Assembly (NCBI RefSeq): GCF_031458255.1
Contig: NZ_JAVDYC010000001.1
Location: 9,100,501 to 9,164,500 of the forward strand
Reading direction: 5' to 3'
Origin: Catenuloplanes niger
GTDB lineage: Bacteria; Actinomycetota; Actinomycetes; Mycobacteriales; Micromonosporaceae
Length of the DNA: 64,000 nt
In this document: positions 26,416-34,732 of the stretch, one piece after another
Position numbering within the stretch: the stretch's first letter is position 1
Layout of the letters: each line of letters opens with the position of its first letter
Made by a program: the position numbers and the translations under genes
Notes under the pieces: model-generated
Told to the model about the DNA's origin: nothing
Databases searched by the model: none
Seen by the model: the letters and a program-made list of their open reading frames with translations, nothing else

Positions 26416-27530
26416 CCGCCCCCGTGCCGGTGCGCTCCCGGGTGTTCCGGCGGCTGACCCGGCTGCTGTGGACCCTGGTGGCGGTGACCGTGCTCGCGGT
26501 CGTCGCCGCGGTCACCGCGCTGACCGTGGCGCACACCGACGCCGCCGCGATGCGGGACGGCACCGGTGCGGCGGTCCGTGGCGTGGCGGCCGCCCGCACC
26601 TCGCTGGTCGCGGCGCACACGGCCGCGCTGCAGAGCTTCGCCAGCGGCGCGGCCGCGATCACCGGGCCCGGCGTGACGTACCAGAACGAGATCGCGGTCG
26701 CCAGCCGGCAGCTCGGCGACGTGGCCGAGACCAGCTCGGGCGGCGAGGCGGTGCAGCTCGTGCAGGGCCTCGTCGTCACCTACATGGGAATGATCGAACA
26801 GGCGCACGCGTACGTGCACGCGGACGCGCGCAGCCCGCTCGCGGTCGCGTACCTGCAGTACGCCGGCAACCTGCTGCACGACGAGATCCTGATCCAGCTC
26901 GACGAGCTCGCGGTCGCGGAATGGGAACGGATGCAGGGCCTGACCACGGTCGAGCGCCTGGCGGACGACCCGATGCGGCCCGGCGAACCGGCCGGCGGCG
27001 TGGACCCGCGGTGGGTGGCCGTGCACGCGTTCTGGGTGCTGGCGGTCGGGCTGCTGCTCGGGCTGCTGGCGTACACCCAGGTGCTGATCTCCCACCGGTT
27101 CCGGCGGACGCTGAGCCTGCCGCTGCTGCTGGCCACCGCGCTGACCGTCGCGATCGGAGTGTCCGCCGGCCTGTCGCTGCCGGCCGGCGGCGACATCGAC
27201 GACGCGCACCGGGAGCTCGCCACGCTGGTCGCCGGCCGGCACACCACCGACGACGCGACGCAGGGCGCCGGCTGCACCGCGATCACGGAGTTCAGCACCG
27301 CGCTCGCGGCCGGTGAGCCGCAGGTGAGCGGCTGCCCGGCGGCGGTGGCGGCGGACGCGCCGGACGCCGAGTCGCTCACCGCCGCCGCGAGCCGGGTGGA
27401 GACGGCCACGCACGAGGCGGAGCGGACCGGCAGCATCGCGCTCATCCTGTTGCTCGGCGCGCTCACGATTTTGCTGATCATGTCGGGGATGCGCCACCGG
27501 ATCGAGGAATACAGGTATCGGCCACGATGA
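26412..27530 (+). CDS. GlnX-like sensor membrane protein
   Basis: A 372-residue membrane protein with about four helices: residues 17-38, 198-220, 230-252 and near 335-355. Between helices 1 and 2 is a 160-residue external helical domain (SFASGAAAITG, VTYMGMIEQAHAYVHADA), and a shorter external domain lies between helices 3 and 4 with a cysteine pair. The short basic C terminus is cytoplasmic. This architecture resembles GlnX, the membrane partner of PknG and GlnH in mycobacteria. The GTG at 26412 overlaps the vWA stop; its own stop overlaps the next ATG. It probably relays binding of the lipoprotein ligand to the kinase. Confidence 0.75.
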   Translation: MTAPVPVRSRVFRRLTRLLWTLVAVTVLAVVAAVTALTVAHTDAAAMRDGTGAAVRGVAAARTSLVAAHTAALQSFASGAAAITGPGVTYQNEIAVASRQLGDVAETSSGGEAVQLVQGLVVTYMGMIEQAHAYVHADARSPLAVAYLQYAGNLLHDEILIQLDELAVAEWERMQGLTTVERLADDPMRPGEPAGGVDPRWVAVHAFWVLAVGLLLGLLAYTQVLISHRFRRTLSLPLLLATALTVAIGVSAGLSLPAGGDIDDAHRELATLVAGRHTTDDATQGAGCTAITEFSTALAAGEPQVSGCPAAVAADAPDAESLTAAASRVETATHEAERTGSIALILLLGALTILLIMSGMRHRIEEYRYRPR

Positions 27531-28897
27531 GAAGACATCCGCTCACCCGTACCCTCGCGGCACTGCTCGTCGGTGTGTCGGCCGTGCCGGCCGGCTGTGC
27601 CGCGCCGCGGGAGACCGACCGCGCCATCGTGGTGCTCGGGCCGTGGCTGGACAACGGCCCGCCGGGGCAGGACGACGAACGGGACCCGTTCCGGCGCGTC
27701 CTGGACCGGTACGAGGAGGACCACGACGTCACCATCAACTACGAGGGCACCCGGGCGATCGGGCAGGCACTGCGCTCGGCCGTGCAGAACGGCACGCCGC
27801 CGGACATCGTCATCATGCCGAACGTGGGCGACCTGGCCTACTACGCGCGTGAGGGCATCTCCGAACCGCTCGGCACCCCCGACGGCACGACCGCGCCCAC
27901 GCTGCCGTCCGGTGGGCTGGCGATCGACAACCTGGCGCTCTGGCACCGTCCCACGGACGGCGGCACCGAGGCGTACGCGGTGATGCTCAAGACCGACCTG
28001 AAGAGCGCGTTCTGGTACCGGCCGGCCGACCTCGCCGGGCAGGACGTCCCGCGGACCTGGCCCGACCTGCTCGCGCTCACCGGCACGCTGGCCGGGACCG
28101 GGCGGGCGCCGCTCTGCCTCGGGATGAGCGCGCCGTCCGCCCCCGGCTGGCCCGGCACCGACTGGGTGGAGGACCTGCTGCTGCACCGGGCCGGGCCGGA
28201 CGCGTACCAGCGCTGGGTGTCCGGCGAACTGCCGTGGGCGACCGGTGAGGTGGCCGCGGCCTGGAACGCCTGGGCCGACCTGCTGCGCAGCCGGCCGGTG
28301 GCGGCCGCCCAGCCCCGCCAGGCGCTGCTCACCAGCTTCGGTGACGCCGGCGACGCGCTGATGCGCGGTGAGTGCGGGCTGTTCCATCAGGGATCGTTCA
28401 TCGCCGGCACCTACGACCGGTTCCCGGTCGGCGACGGCACCGCCGAACCCGGAGCCGACTACGCGTTCTTCCCGACGCCGGCGGCCGGGGCCGGCCCCAC
28501 CGAGGACGCCAGCGAGGTCAGTGCCGACTTCGCCGCGCTGCTCACCGACCACCCCGCGGCCGCGGCGCTGCTGCGCCACCTGCACGGGTCGGAGGCGCGC
28601 GACACGTGGGTCGCGGAGAGCAACGGCGCGATCTTCGGACCGGACGTCGACCCCGCGCACGACCGGTACGACATGGTCGGCCGCGCCGTCGCCACCGAAC
28701 TGCGCGACGGCGGCCGGCTCTGCCTCGACGCGTCCGACGCCATGCCCGCGGCGCTGTCCAGCGCGTTCCACCAGGCGGTCCTGGAGCAGGTCGCGGACCC
28801 GGACCGGGACTCCGGCCCGCTGCTGCGCGAACTCGACACGCTGTCCGCCACCGACGCCGTAGCCGCCGACCGGCTGCGCCTCACCTGCACCGACTGA
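27527..28897 (+). CDS. Extracellular solute-binding lipoprotein (ABC family 1 fold)
   Basis: A 456-residue lipoprotein. The signal peptide ends in a lipobox-like VPAGC with the lipidated Cys near residue 23. The body matches family 1 solute-binding proteins: FRRVLDRYEEDHDVTINYEG, TPPDIVIMPNVGDLAYYAREG and, later, GECGLFHQGSF and DYAFFPTPA. No ABC permease or ATPase is nearby, so it is more likely a sensor input than a transporter part. The ATG overlaps the stop of the GlnX-like gene (ATGA), tying the two together. Ligand type (sugar or amino acid) cannot be told; the family mostly binds oligosaccharides. Confidence 0.85.
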   Translation: MRRHPLTRTLAALLVGVSAVPAGCAAPRETDRAIVVLGPWLDNGPPGQDDERDPFRRVLDRYEEDHDVTINYEGTRAIGQALRSAVQNGTPPDIVIMPNVGDLAYYAREGISEPLGTPDGTTAPTLPSGGLAIDNLALWHRPTDGGTEAYAVMLKTDLKSAFWYRPADLAGQDVPRTWPDLLALTGTLAGTGRAPLCLGMSAPSAPGWPGTDWVEDLLLHRAGPDAYQRWVSGELPWATGEVAAAWNAWADLLRSRPVAAAQPRQALLTSFGDAGDALMRGECGLFHQGSFIAGTYDRFPVGDGTAEPGADYAFFPTPAAGAGPTEDASEVSADFAALLTDHPAAAALLRHLHGSEARDTWVAESNGAIFGPDVDPAHDRYDMVGRAVATELRDGGRLCLDASDAMPAALSSAFHQAVLEQVADPDRDSGPLLRELDTLSATDAVAADRLRLTCTD

Positions 28898-28906
28898 GAG
28901 GACCGG

Positions 28907-29245
28907 ATGACCCAGCTGCTGCGTTTCTCCACCGCCGACGGCCACGTGGTGGTGGAGGCCTCCGAGACCGAGCCGGGGGTACGCCCCGCGGGCCGCGGGG
29001 CCGGCGCGATCACCGACGTCGGGCACCGCTTCGAGGACGCGCTGGCCGAGGTGCGCGACGCGGCCGCGAACGCGCTCGAGGTGTTCCGCGACGGCCGGCT
29101 GAACCCCGACGAGGTCACCATCACCTTCGGCGTGCGGCTGAACGCGGAGGCCGGCGCCGTCATCGCCAAGACCACGGTCGAGGGCCACCTGACCGTCCAG
29201 CTGAAGTGGGGCGCCACGGCTCCCACACCCGACCCGGGGCCGTGA
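28907..29245 (+). CDS. Trypco1-like (CU044_2847 family) small protein
   Basis: A 112-residue soluble protein with the family core: RFEDALAEVRDAAANALEVF, then EVTITFGVRLNAEAGAVIAK and EGHLTVQLKW. This is the trypsin-co-occurring domain 1, named for repeated adjacency to trypsin-like peptidases in actinobacterial conflict systems. It probably forms a small beta-sandwich-like adaptor or a protease target/regulator. A GAGAGGA site precedes the ATG. Its position at the end of a run that begins with a trypsin-like protease matches the family association and helps define the locus from 21077 to 29245. Confidence 0.82.
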   Translation: MTQLLRFSTADGHVVVEASETEPGVRPAGRGAGAITDVGHRFEDALAEVRDAAANALEVFRDGRLNPDEVTITFGVRLNAEAGAVIAKTTVEGHLTVQLKWGATAPTPDPGP

Positions 29246-29361
29246 CGGTGCGTCGTCGGCGTGACAATTCGGCAATACCGGGACAGGCCCCCGCGGGAGA
29301 GCGATCCTGAACTCACGGTCCTCCGGCCCGCCCGCGGCATGGACGGCCGGAACGGGGGATC

Positions 29362-30018
29362 ATGAAACTCGCGTCGGCCGCCGGCGTTCTCGCCGCCGCC
29401 ATCCTGACCGTCACGCTCGCGACGCCGGCCGCCGCGGCGACCACGTGGCACGACGCCACGAACGGTGAACTGCTGGACACCGGCTGGCCGGTGTCCGACG
29501 TCCGGGCCGTGGGCTGGGCGCACGCCGGCCGTGCCGCCCACGAGTGGTGCGGTGCGCGCGGCTACCTCGGCGGGCGCCTCAACGGGCACCAGCGCGCCAA
29601 CGTCAAGGGCATCACGTGCGTCGGCGGCGGTACGTCACAGTGGTTCGACGTCACCACCGGCCAGCTGCTCGACGCCGGCACGCCGGTGGCGGACGTCAAC
29701 GGCGTGCCCTGGTCCCACGCCGCCGTCGCCGCGAACCAGTTCTGCCGGGCGCGCGGGTTCGTCGGCGGTTTCCTCAACGGGCACCAGCGAGCCAACGTCC
29801 GCGGGGCGATCTGCCTGAGCGCGGCGGACGCGCAGTGGTTCGACGCCACCACCGGCCAGCTGCTCGACACCGGCGCACCGGTCGGCGACGTCCGGCGCGC
29901 CGGGTGGGCGCACGCCGCCGTCGCCGGGTACGAGTTCTGCCGGGCGCGCGGGTTCGTCGGCGGCTTCCTCAACGGCCACTCCGCCGGGAACCTGCGCGGC
30001 ACCGTCTGCCTGAAGTGA
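29362..30018 (+). CDS. Secreted protein of three tandem 60-residue cysteine repeats
   Basis: A 218-residue secreted protein. A signal peptide of about 26 residues ends PAAAA. The rest is three copies of a module of about 63 residues: W-[FH]-D-x-T-x-G-x-LLD-x-G-x-PV-x-DV, then WxHA, then [FW]CxARG[FY]xGGxLNGH and a closing Cys in ITCV, AICL or TVCL. Each copy has two cysteines, probably one disulfide. Copies 2 and 3 are closer to each other than to copy 1. I do not recognise a named family; the regular Trp/Gly-rich module suggests a surface-binding or lectin-like role. Confidence 0.75.
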   Translation: MKLASAAGVLAAAILTVTLATPAAAATTWHDATNGELLDTGWPVSDVRAVGWAHAGRAAHEWCGARGYLGGRLNGHQRANVKGITCVGGGTSQWFDVTTGQLLDAGTPVADVNGVPWSHAAVAANQFCRARGFVGGFLNGHQRANVRGAICLSAADAQWFDATTGQLLDTGAPVGDVRRAGWAHAAVAGYEFCRARGFVGGFLNGHSAGNLRGTVCLK

Positions 30019-30029
30019 GCGTCCACCGC

Positions 30030-30068
30030 GACGGCCGGGCACCCGCCGCACGCGGGTGCCCGGCCGTC
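30030..30068. terminator. Bidirectional terminator
   Basis: Perfect 17-bp arms beginning GACGGCCGGGCACCCGC with a 5-nt loop, between the convergent repeat-protein and GH43 genes. Confidence 0.85.
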
Positions 30069-30077
30069 CTCGGCCGG

Positions 30078-32159
30078 CTACGGGGCGCTGACCTGGAACC
30101 GGTTGACGGTGACCGCGCCGCCGAGCGCGCTGGTGGCGTAGTTGAACACGCCGAACCGGTAGCCCATGAAGAACTGCCAGTTGTTGTTGAGCGTGAACGC
30201 GGGCCCGAGCGTGGTGAAGGTGGTGCCGTTCGTGCTGTACGAGAACGTGGCCGTGCGGCCCGCGCCGGGCCGGATGTCGGCCGTGACCCGCAGCCAGATC
30301 CGCCCGCCGGTGATCGTGGCGCCGGCCTGTTCGGTGCCGGTGCCGGTGGTGGTCCAGCCGTTGGTGGACATGGTCAGGCCGCTGGTCATCGAGACCCGGG
30401 TGGCGCCGTTGTCCTTGCGGACGCCGATCCAGGCGGAGGAGTCGCGCAGCATGGCCAGCCCGGCACGGTCACCGTTGGCCATGCCGCCGTAGTCCAGCTC
30501 GATCGTGGCGGTGGACGACGGTCCCTGGATGCGCCGGGTGAGCGTGTTCCGGGCGTTGTAGAGGTCGTTCGTGACGGTCGCGGTCTGCAGGCGAAGCCCG
30601 TTGCCGACGCTGTACCGGCCGGTGTCCGGGTTGTGGTTCCATTCGTACTGCGGGCCGAGCGGGCCGGTGGTGAAGGTGTCCGTGCCGGTCATCGGCGCCA
30701 CGGTCCGGGTCGTGGCGATGGCCGGTCTCGGGTAGGTGGCGCCCCAGCGGCCGTTGACGGTGGTCAGCACCGGCCAGTCGCCGTTCCAGGTGATCGGCGC
30801 GAGCGTCGGCATGCGGCCGCCGGGGTAGGCGTCGGTGAACGCCATGTACCACCAGTCGCCGTTCTGCGTCTGCACGAGCCCACCCTGATGCGGTACGCCG
30901 CCGCCGGCGATCGGCCCTGGCAGGTCGAGCAGCACCTGCCGCTGCTCGTACGGCCCCCACGGGCTGGTGGAGCGCAGCACGTACTGGCCGTTGGCCGGCC
31001 GGGTGAGCCAGATGTAGTAGTAGTTGCCGCGCTTGTACATCCGCGCACCCTCGAGCGTGCCGATGTTCGACGGCGTCTGGTAGACCGTCTGCGACCGGAC
31101 CTCCGCGGTCAGGTCGGAGTTGAGCTGCGCGACGCTGATCGTGCCGTTGCCGTACGCGACGTACGGGGTGTCGTTGTCGAACAGCAGGCCGGCGTCGTAG
31201 TAGCACTTGTTGATCCGGGCCTTCTTCGACCAGCCGCTGCCGGCCGACGCGGAGGTGTAGACGTAGGTGCGGTTGAACTCGGTGCACCCCAGCCAGTAGT
31301 AGGTGCTGTTGGCCGGCCGGTAGTTGAACGCCGACGCCCAGATGCCCTTGACGTAGGCGCGGCCACCGGACAGGTCGTAGGCGCCGGAGTCGAAGTCGAG
31401 GCGGGGCACCGAGTGTCCCGCGTACTCCCAGTTGACCAGGTCGTAGGAGCGCAGCACGGGCGCGCCCGGGGAGTAGTGCATCGTGGAGGCGGAGTAGTAG
31501 TAGGCGTCGCCGACCCGGATGATGTCGCCGTCCGCGAAGTCCTGCCAGACGACCGGGTTGGTGAACGTGCCACCCGCCGGAGGGGTGGAGCCGCCGCCGA
31601 CCGGGACCAGCTGCCACTGCTGGTTGGCGCCGTTGTAGTCGGTGTACTGGACGATGTTGCCGCCGTCCGCCGTGGAGGAGTTCTGCACCTCGAGCGCCTT
31701 GCCGCTGTTGCGGTTGATCAGCCGCACGTGCCCGTCGCTGGAGTCCGCCACGCTGAACTGCTGGTTGAGGCCGTTGCCGTCCGACCACTGCACGATCGAG
31801 GCGCCGTCCGCGGTGGACAGGTTGTAGACGTCGAGCACCTTGCCGGACAGCCGGGACTTGATCCGGTAGTAGCCGCCGCCGGAGTCGGCGAACTGCCACT
31901 GCTGCTGGTTGCCGTCGTTGCGGGCCCACTGGGTGATCCGCGCGCCGTCCGCCGTGGACAGGTTGTAGACGTCGAGCGCCTTGCCGCTGTTGCGGTTGAC
32001 CAGCACGTACCAGGCGTTGGTGTCGATCGTGGCGGCGTGCGCCGCCGGGGCCGAGACGACGGCGATGCCGGCCGCGGCGATGAGTAGGGTGAATGCGGTG
32101 ATCAGCGCGGACGCCGCGCGCCGCAGTGGTCGGTGGACCACGGGTTCGATGCCAGTCAC
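30078..32159 (-). CDS. Secreted GH43 glycosidase with N-terminal ricin-type lectin
   Basis: A 693-residue secreted enzyme. A signal peptide ends PAAHA near residue 42. Residues 45-190 are a ricin B-type trefoil (CBM13) with NQQQWQF, LNQQFSV and ANQQWQL QxW repeats. The five-bladed GH43 catalytic domain follows, with the base Asp in DFADGDIIRVG and the acid Glu in GTLEGARMYKRG. The last 200 residues match the concanavalin-like C-terminal domain of GH43 beta-xylosidases. It likely removes xylose or arabinose from xylan outside the cell. A perfect LacI-type operator lies 30 bp upstream, so it is probably sugar-induced. The lectin placed before the catalytic domain is less common. Confidence 0.9.
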   Translation of the reverse strand: MTGIEPVVHRPLRRAASALITAFTLLIAAAGIAVVSAPAAHAATIDTNAWYVLVNRNSGKALDVYNLSTADGARITQWARNDGNQQQWQFADSGGGYYRIKSRLSGKVLDVYNLSTADGASIVQWSDGNGLNQQFSVADSSDGHVRLINRNSGKALEVQNSSTADGGNIVQYTDYNGANQQWQLVPVGGGSTPPAGGTFTNPVVWQDFADGDIIRVGDAYYYSASTMHYSPGAPVLRSYDLVNWEYAGHSVPRLDFDSGAYDLSGGRAYVKGIWASAFNYRPANSTYYWLGCTEFNRTYVYTSASAGSGWSKKARINKCYYDAGLLFDNDTPYVAYGNGTISVAQLNSDLTAEVRSQTVYQTPSNIGTLEGARMYKRGNYYYIWLTRPANGQYVLRSTSPWGPYEQRQVLLDLPGPIAGGGVPHQGGLVQTQNGDWWYMAFTDAYPGGRMPTLAPITWNGDWPVLTTVNGRWGATYPRPAIATTRTVAPMTGTDTFTTGPLGPQYEWNHNPDTGRYSVGNGLRLQTATVTNDLYNARNTLTRRIQGPSSTATIELDYGGMANGDRAGLAMLRDSSAWIGVRKDNGATRVSMTSGLTMSTNGWTTTGTGTEQAGATITGGRIWLRVTADIRPGAGRTATFSYSTNGTTFTTLGPAFTLNNNWQFFMGYRFGVFNYATSALGGAVTVNRFQVSAP

Positions 32160-32189
32160 ATGCCGCTCCTCGGATGAAGAATGATGTTC

Positions 32190-32205
32190 ATGTGAGCGCT
32201 CACAT
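32190..32205. promoter_or_regulatory. LacI-family operator upstream of GH43-ricin
   Basis: ATGTGAGCGCTCACAT is a perfect 16-bp palindrome with the central CG step and GAGCGCTC core of LacI/GalR-family operators. It lies 30 bp upstream of the GH43 start on the minus strand. A 14/16 match occurs before the GH27 gene. Confidence 0.75.
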
Positions 32206-32449
32206 CTCCGGGCGGCATGTGCTACATGCGAATGTCTGCCGGAGGGGTCACCGCGCTACGTATTTATGTTTGGCTATGTTGCCAGAGTGTTTCGGCATCC
32301 TCAAGGGGTACGGTTCCGCGCGCCGGAGCGGCCCGTAACCCCGGTCCGTCCGAATGGTGCGACCGACGACAACGGCTGTGCGTAACACCTTTCGGATGCC
32401 GATTCTGCCGTGCTCATTCAACCGATGAGAATCCGGTGCGCGGTCGCGG

Positions 32450-34132
32450 TCAGGCCACCGTGCAGGCGATGCCGTTGAGCGTGAACGCGGCCGGCTCGGC
32501 GGTGTTGCCGGTGTGGGTGGCCTGGAAGCCGATGTCCACCGTGGCGCCGGGGGCGAGCGTGGCGTTGTGGCCGGCGTTGACGGCGCTCACCTGGCCGCTG
32601 GCCGGCGAGTAGCTGGCGTTCCACCCCGAGGTGATGGACTGGCCCGTGGGCAGCGTGAAGCCCAGCGTCCAGCCGTTGATCGTCGAGGTGCCGGTGTTGG
32701 TGATGCTGATGGCGGCGGTGAAACCGTTGTTCCAGGTGCTCATCGTGTAGGTGACGCGCGGACCCGTACCCACGCTGCCGGTGGGGGTGGCGGTGAGGGT
32801 GGGGGTGGGTGTCGTGGTGCCACCGCTGATGCTGGTCACGAAGGTCGTCACGCTGCGGGCCGGGAGCGTGGCGGTGAGGGAGCCGTTGGCCATGGCGAGC
32901 GCCGTCTGGGGCGCGACGGTCCGGCTCGCGTCGGTCAGCCAGTTCGCCACCGAGCCGGACGCGGCGGTGTTGGCCAGGGTGAACTGCTGGCTCACCGGCG
33001 AGGTGTTCTTGTTGACGGCGACGATCACGACGGTGTTCCCGCCGCGGTACGCCGAGACGTAGACGTTCGACGCCGGGTTCGCCGTCGCGTCGACCCGGGT
33101 GTAGCCGGGGCGGACGAACCGGGCGAAGTGCGCCATCATCGCACCGCGCTTGCTGATCCGGCCGTCCTCGCGCATGGGGCCGTAGCTGCGCCGCAGGTAC
33201 CACCAGACGTAGGCCTGGAACCCCGCGTCGACCATCGCGCGGTGCATGTGCTCGCCCACGTCCAGTGCCTCGGGCCAGGCATCGCCCGAGTTGGCGTTGC
33301 TGTTCGGGTAGTAGACCTCGGTCATCCACAGCTCCTTGCCCGCGCCCTTCTGGGTGAAGAGTGGGTACGGGAAGTTCGCGTACGACGTGCCGTACAGGTG
33401 CGCGCCGATGATGTCCGTGTTGGCGAGCGCCGCCGCGTCGTTGAGGATCGGGTCGGACAGCGACTTGATGTACTGGAAGGACTCGGGTGCGATGACCCGG
33501 GTGCCGATCGCGCCGGCGTTCTCCCGCAGGAAGCGGACCAGCTCGGCGGCGGTCCACCAGGTCCACTCGGCCGCGTAGTCGGGCTCGTTCTGCACCGAGA
33601 TGGCGTACAGGTTCACGCCGTTGTCGCGCATATATGTGGCGAAGTCGTTGAGGTGGGTGGCGTAGGCGCCGTACGAGCTGTACCGGAGCCGCCTCGCGTT
33701 GGTCTGGCCGTTGCGGTTGAACGTCTCGACCATGGACGCCGGCGGGTTCCACGGCGACGCGAAGACGGTCGCGCCGAGCTCCACCGCGCGCTTGGCCGTC
33801 GCCAGGTCGCGGCTCCAGTCCGCCCGGTTCTCCCCGACCGGGATCCGCAGCAGGGAGAAGCCCAGCCGGCCCTCGCCGGCGCCGAAGGCGGTGTCCCGCT
33901 GTGCCGCGGTCAGGTCGCCGATCCAGGCCGCGTGGGCCATCGCGCCGAAGCCGCGGATCGTCTGCCGCGGCGCCGCCGGATTGATGTTCGCCGTCGCGGC
34001 CGCCGCCTCGCCGGCGCCCGCGATCGACGCCGCGACGGTCAGGACCGGCACGGCCCCCATCGTCGTCAGCACGGTTCTCCGGCTCAGTCGCTGCTGCCCG
34101 CCGTGCGCCGGCTCGTTCGCATCTCGCGTCAT
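32450..34132 (-). CDS. Secreted GH30 xylanase (glucuronoxylanase-like) with CBM2
   Basis: A 560-residue secreted enzyme. The N terminus has a Tat-type signal (LSRRTVLTTMG) ending near residue 46. The GH30 barrel follows, with acid/base Glu183 in SVQNEPD and nucleophile Glu272 in WMTEVYYP, and SYGPMREDGRISKRG, the region that in subfamily 8 recognises glucuronate side chains. A beta-sandwich tail and a Thr/Pro linker (PTPTLTATPTGS) lead to a CBM2 (about 457-560) with conserved Trp in WNNGF and WTLGF and terminal Cys. It should cut glucuronoxylan in the chain interior. It is upstream of the GH43 gene on the same strand and diverges from GH27. Confidence 0.9.
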   Translation of the reverse strand: MTRDANEPAHGGQQRLSRRTVLTTMGAVPVLTVAASIAGAGEAAAATANINPAAPRQTIRGFGAMAHAAWIGDLTAAQRDTAFGAGEGRLGFSLLRIPVGENRADWSRDLATAKRAVELGATVFASPWNPPASMVETFNRNGQTNARRLRYSSYGAYATHLNDFATYMRDNGVNLYAISVQNEPDYAAEWTWWTAAELVRFLRENAGAIGTRVIAPESFQYIKSLSDPILNDAAALANTDIIGAHLYGTSYANFPYPLFTQKGAGKELWMTEVYYPNSNANSGDAWPEALDVGEHMHRAMVDAGFQAYVWWYLRRSYGPMREDGRISKRGAMMAHFARFVRPGYTRVDATANPASNVYVSAYRGGNTVVIVAVNKNTSPVSQQFTLANTAASGSVANWLTDASRTVAPQTALAMANGSLTATLPARSVTTFVTSISGGTTTPTPTLTATPTGSVGTGPRVTYTMSTWNNGFTAAISITNTGTSTINGWTLGFTLPTGQSITSGWNASYSPASGQVSAVNAGHNATLAPGATVDIGFQATHTGNTAEPAAFTLNGIACTVA

Positions 34133-34732
34133 GTCTCGTCCTCTGGGCTGGTGACTTTCCGGGACAGCACGGAGACGGGCCGGGCTCGTGGTGGCGATGC
34201 CAAGGAATCGATGCCCATCTATTGAAAGGACACTGTCGCAGAGCGCGGCCGCTATAGCAACGGCCGTTTCCCCGCAGGATTTCCGGGACGCCGGAAAACG
34301 GTCGCCCGGTGGAGTCGCCGCATTCTCTCCGCCTGTTCGGTGCTGCCGTCTCCGCGTGCCGGCCGGGTGGCGCCGGCGAACGGCACGGCGGCCCGCGTCC
34401 CGGAGGCGACGGGGGCCGGCCGCACTGGCGATGCGTCAGTCGGCATCGACCCGCCGACTGTGGGGCCGGCCGTCTCCGAATGACGAGAAAGTCGATGACG
34501 AAAACTGTTATGTGCGCGGTCGATGGGGAGTCGGAGTGACGGAAGGTGTCGCTGCAGCGGGAGCTGAAATGGCTCCTGATGATCGCCACTGTGCGCTGCT
34601 GAGCAGGTAATACCCCTACTGGGCGTACCGCGAAGAGATTTTCCTCCTTGAATGTGTTGAAACATTCTGGCAACCTGTCGAATGAGTATGTTAGCGCTCT
34701 CATCCGTGCCCGGTCTGGAGAGGTCGAGAATC
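34133..34732. other. 600-bp divergent promoter region of the glycosidase island
   Basis: No supported gene. It separates GH30 (minus) from GH27 (plus) and is locally less GC-rich around 34480-34700. The LacI-like element before GH27 lies at its right end. No matching element is seen close to the GH30 start. Confidence 0.6.
34688..34703. promoter_or_regulatory. LacI-like operator upstream of GH27
   Basis: ATGTTAGCGCTCTCAT matches the palindrome at 32190-32205 at 14 of 16 positions and keeps the AGCGCT core. It lies 30 bp before the GH27 start, the same distance as in the GH43-ricin gene. Confidence 0.65.
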
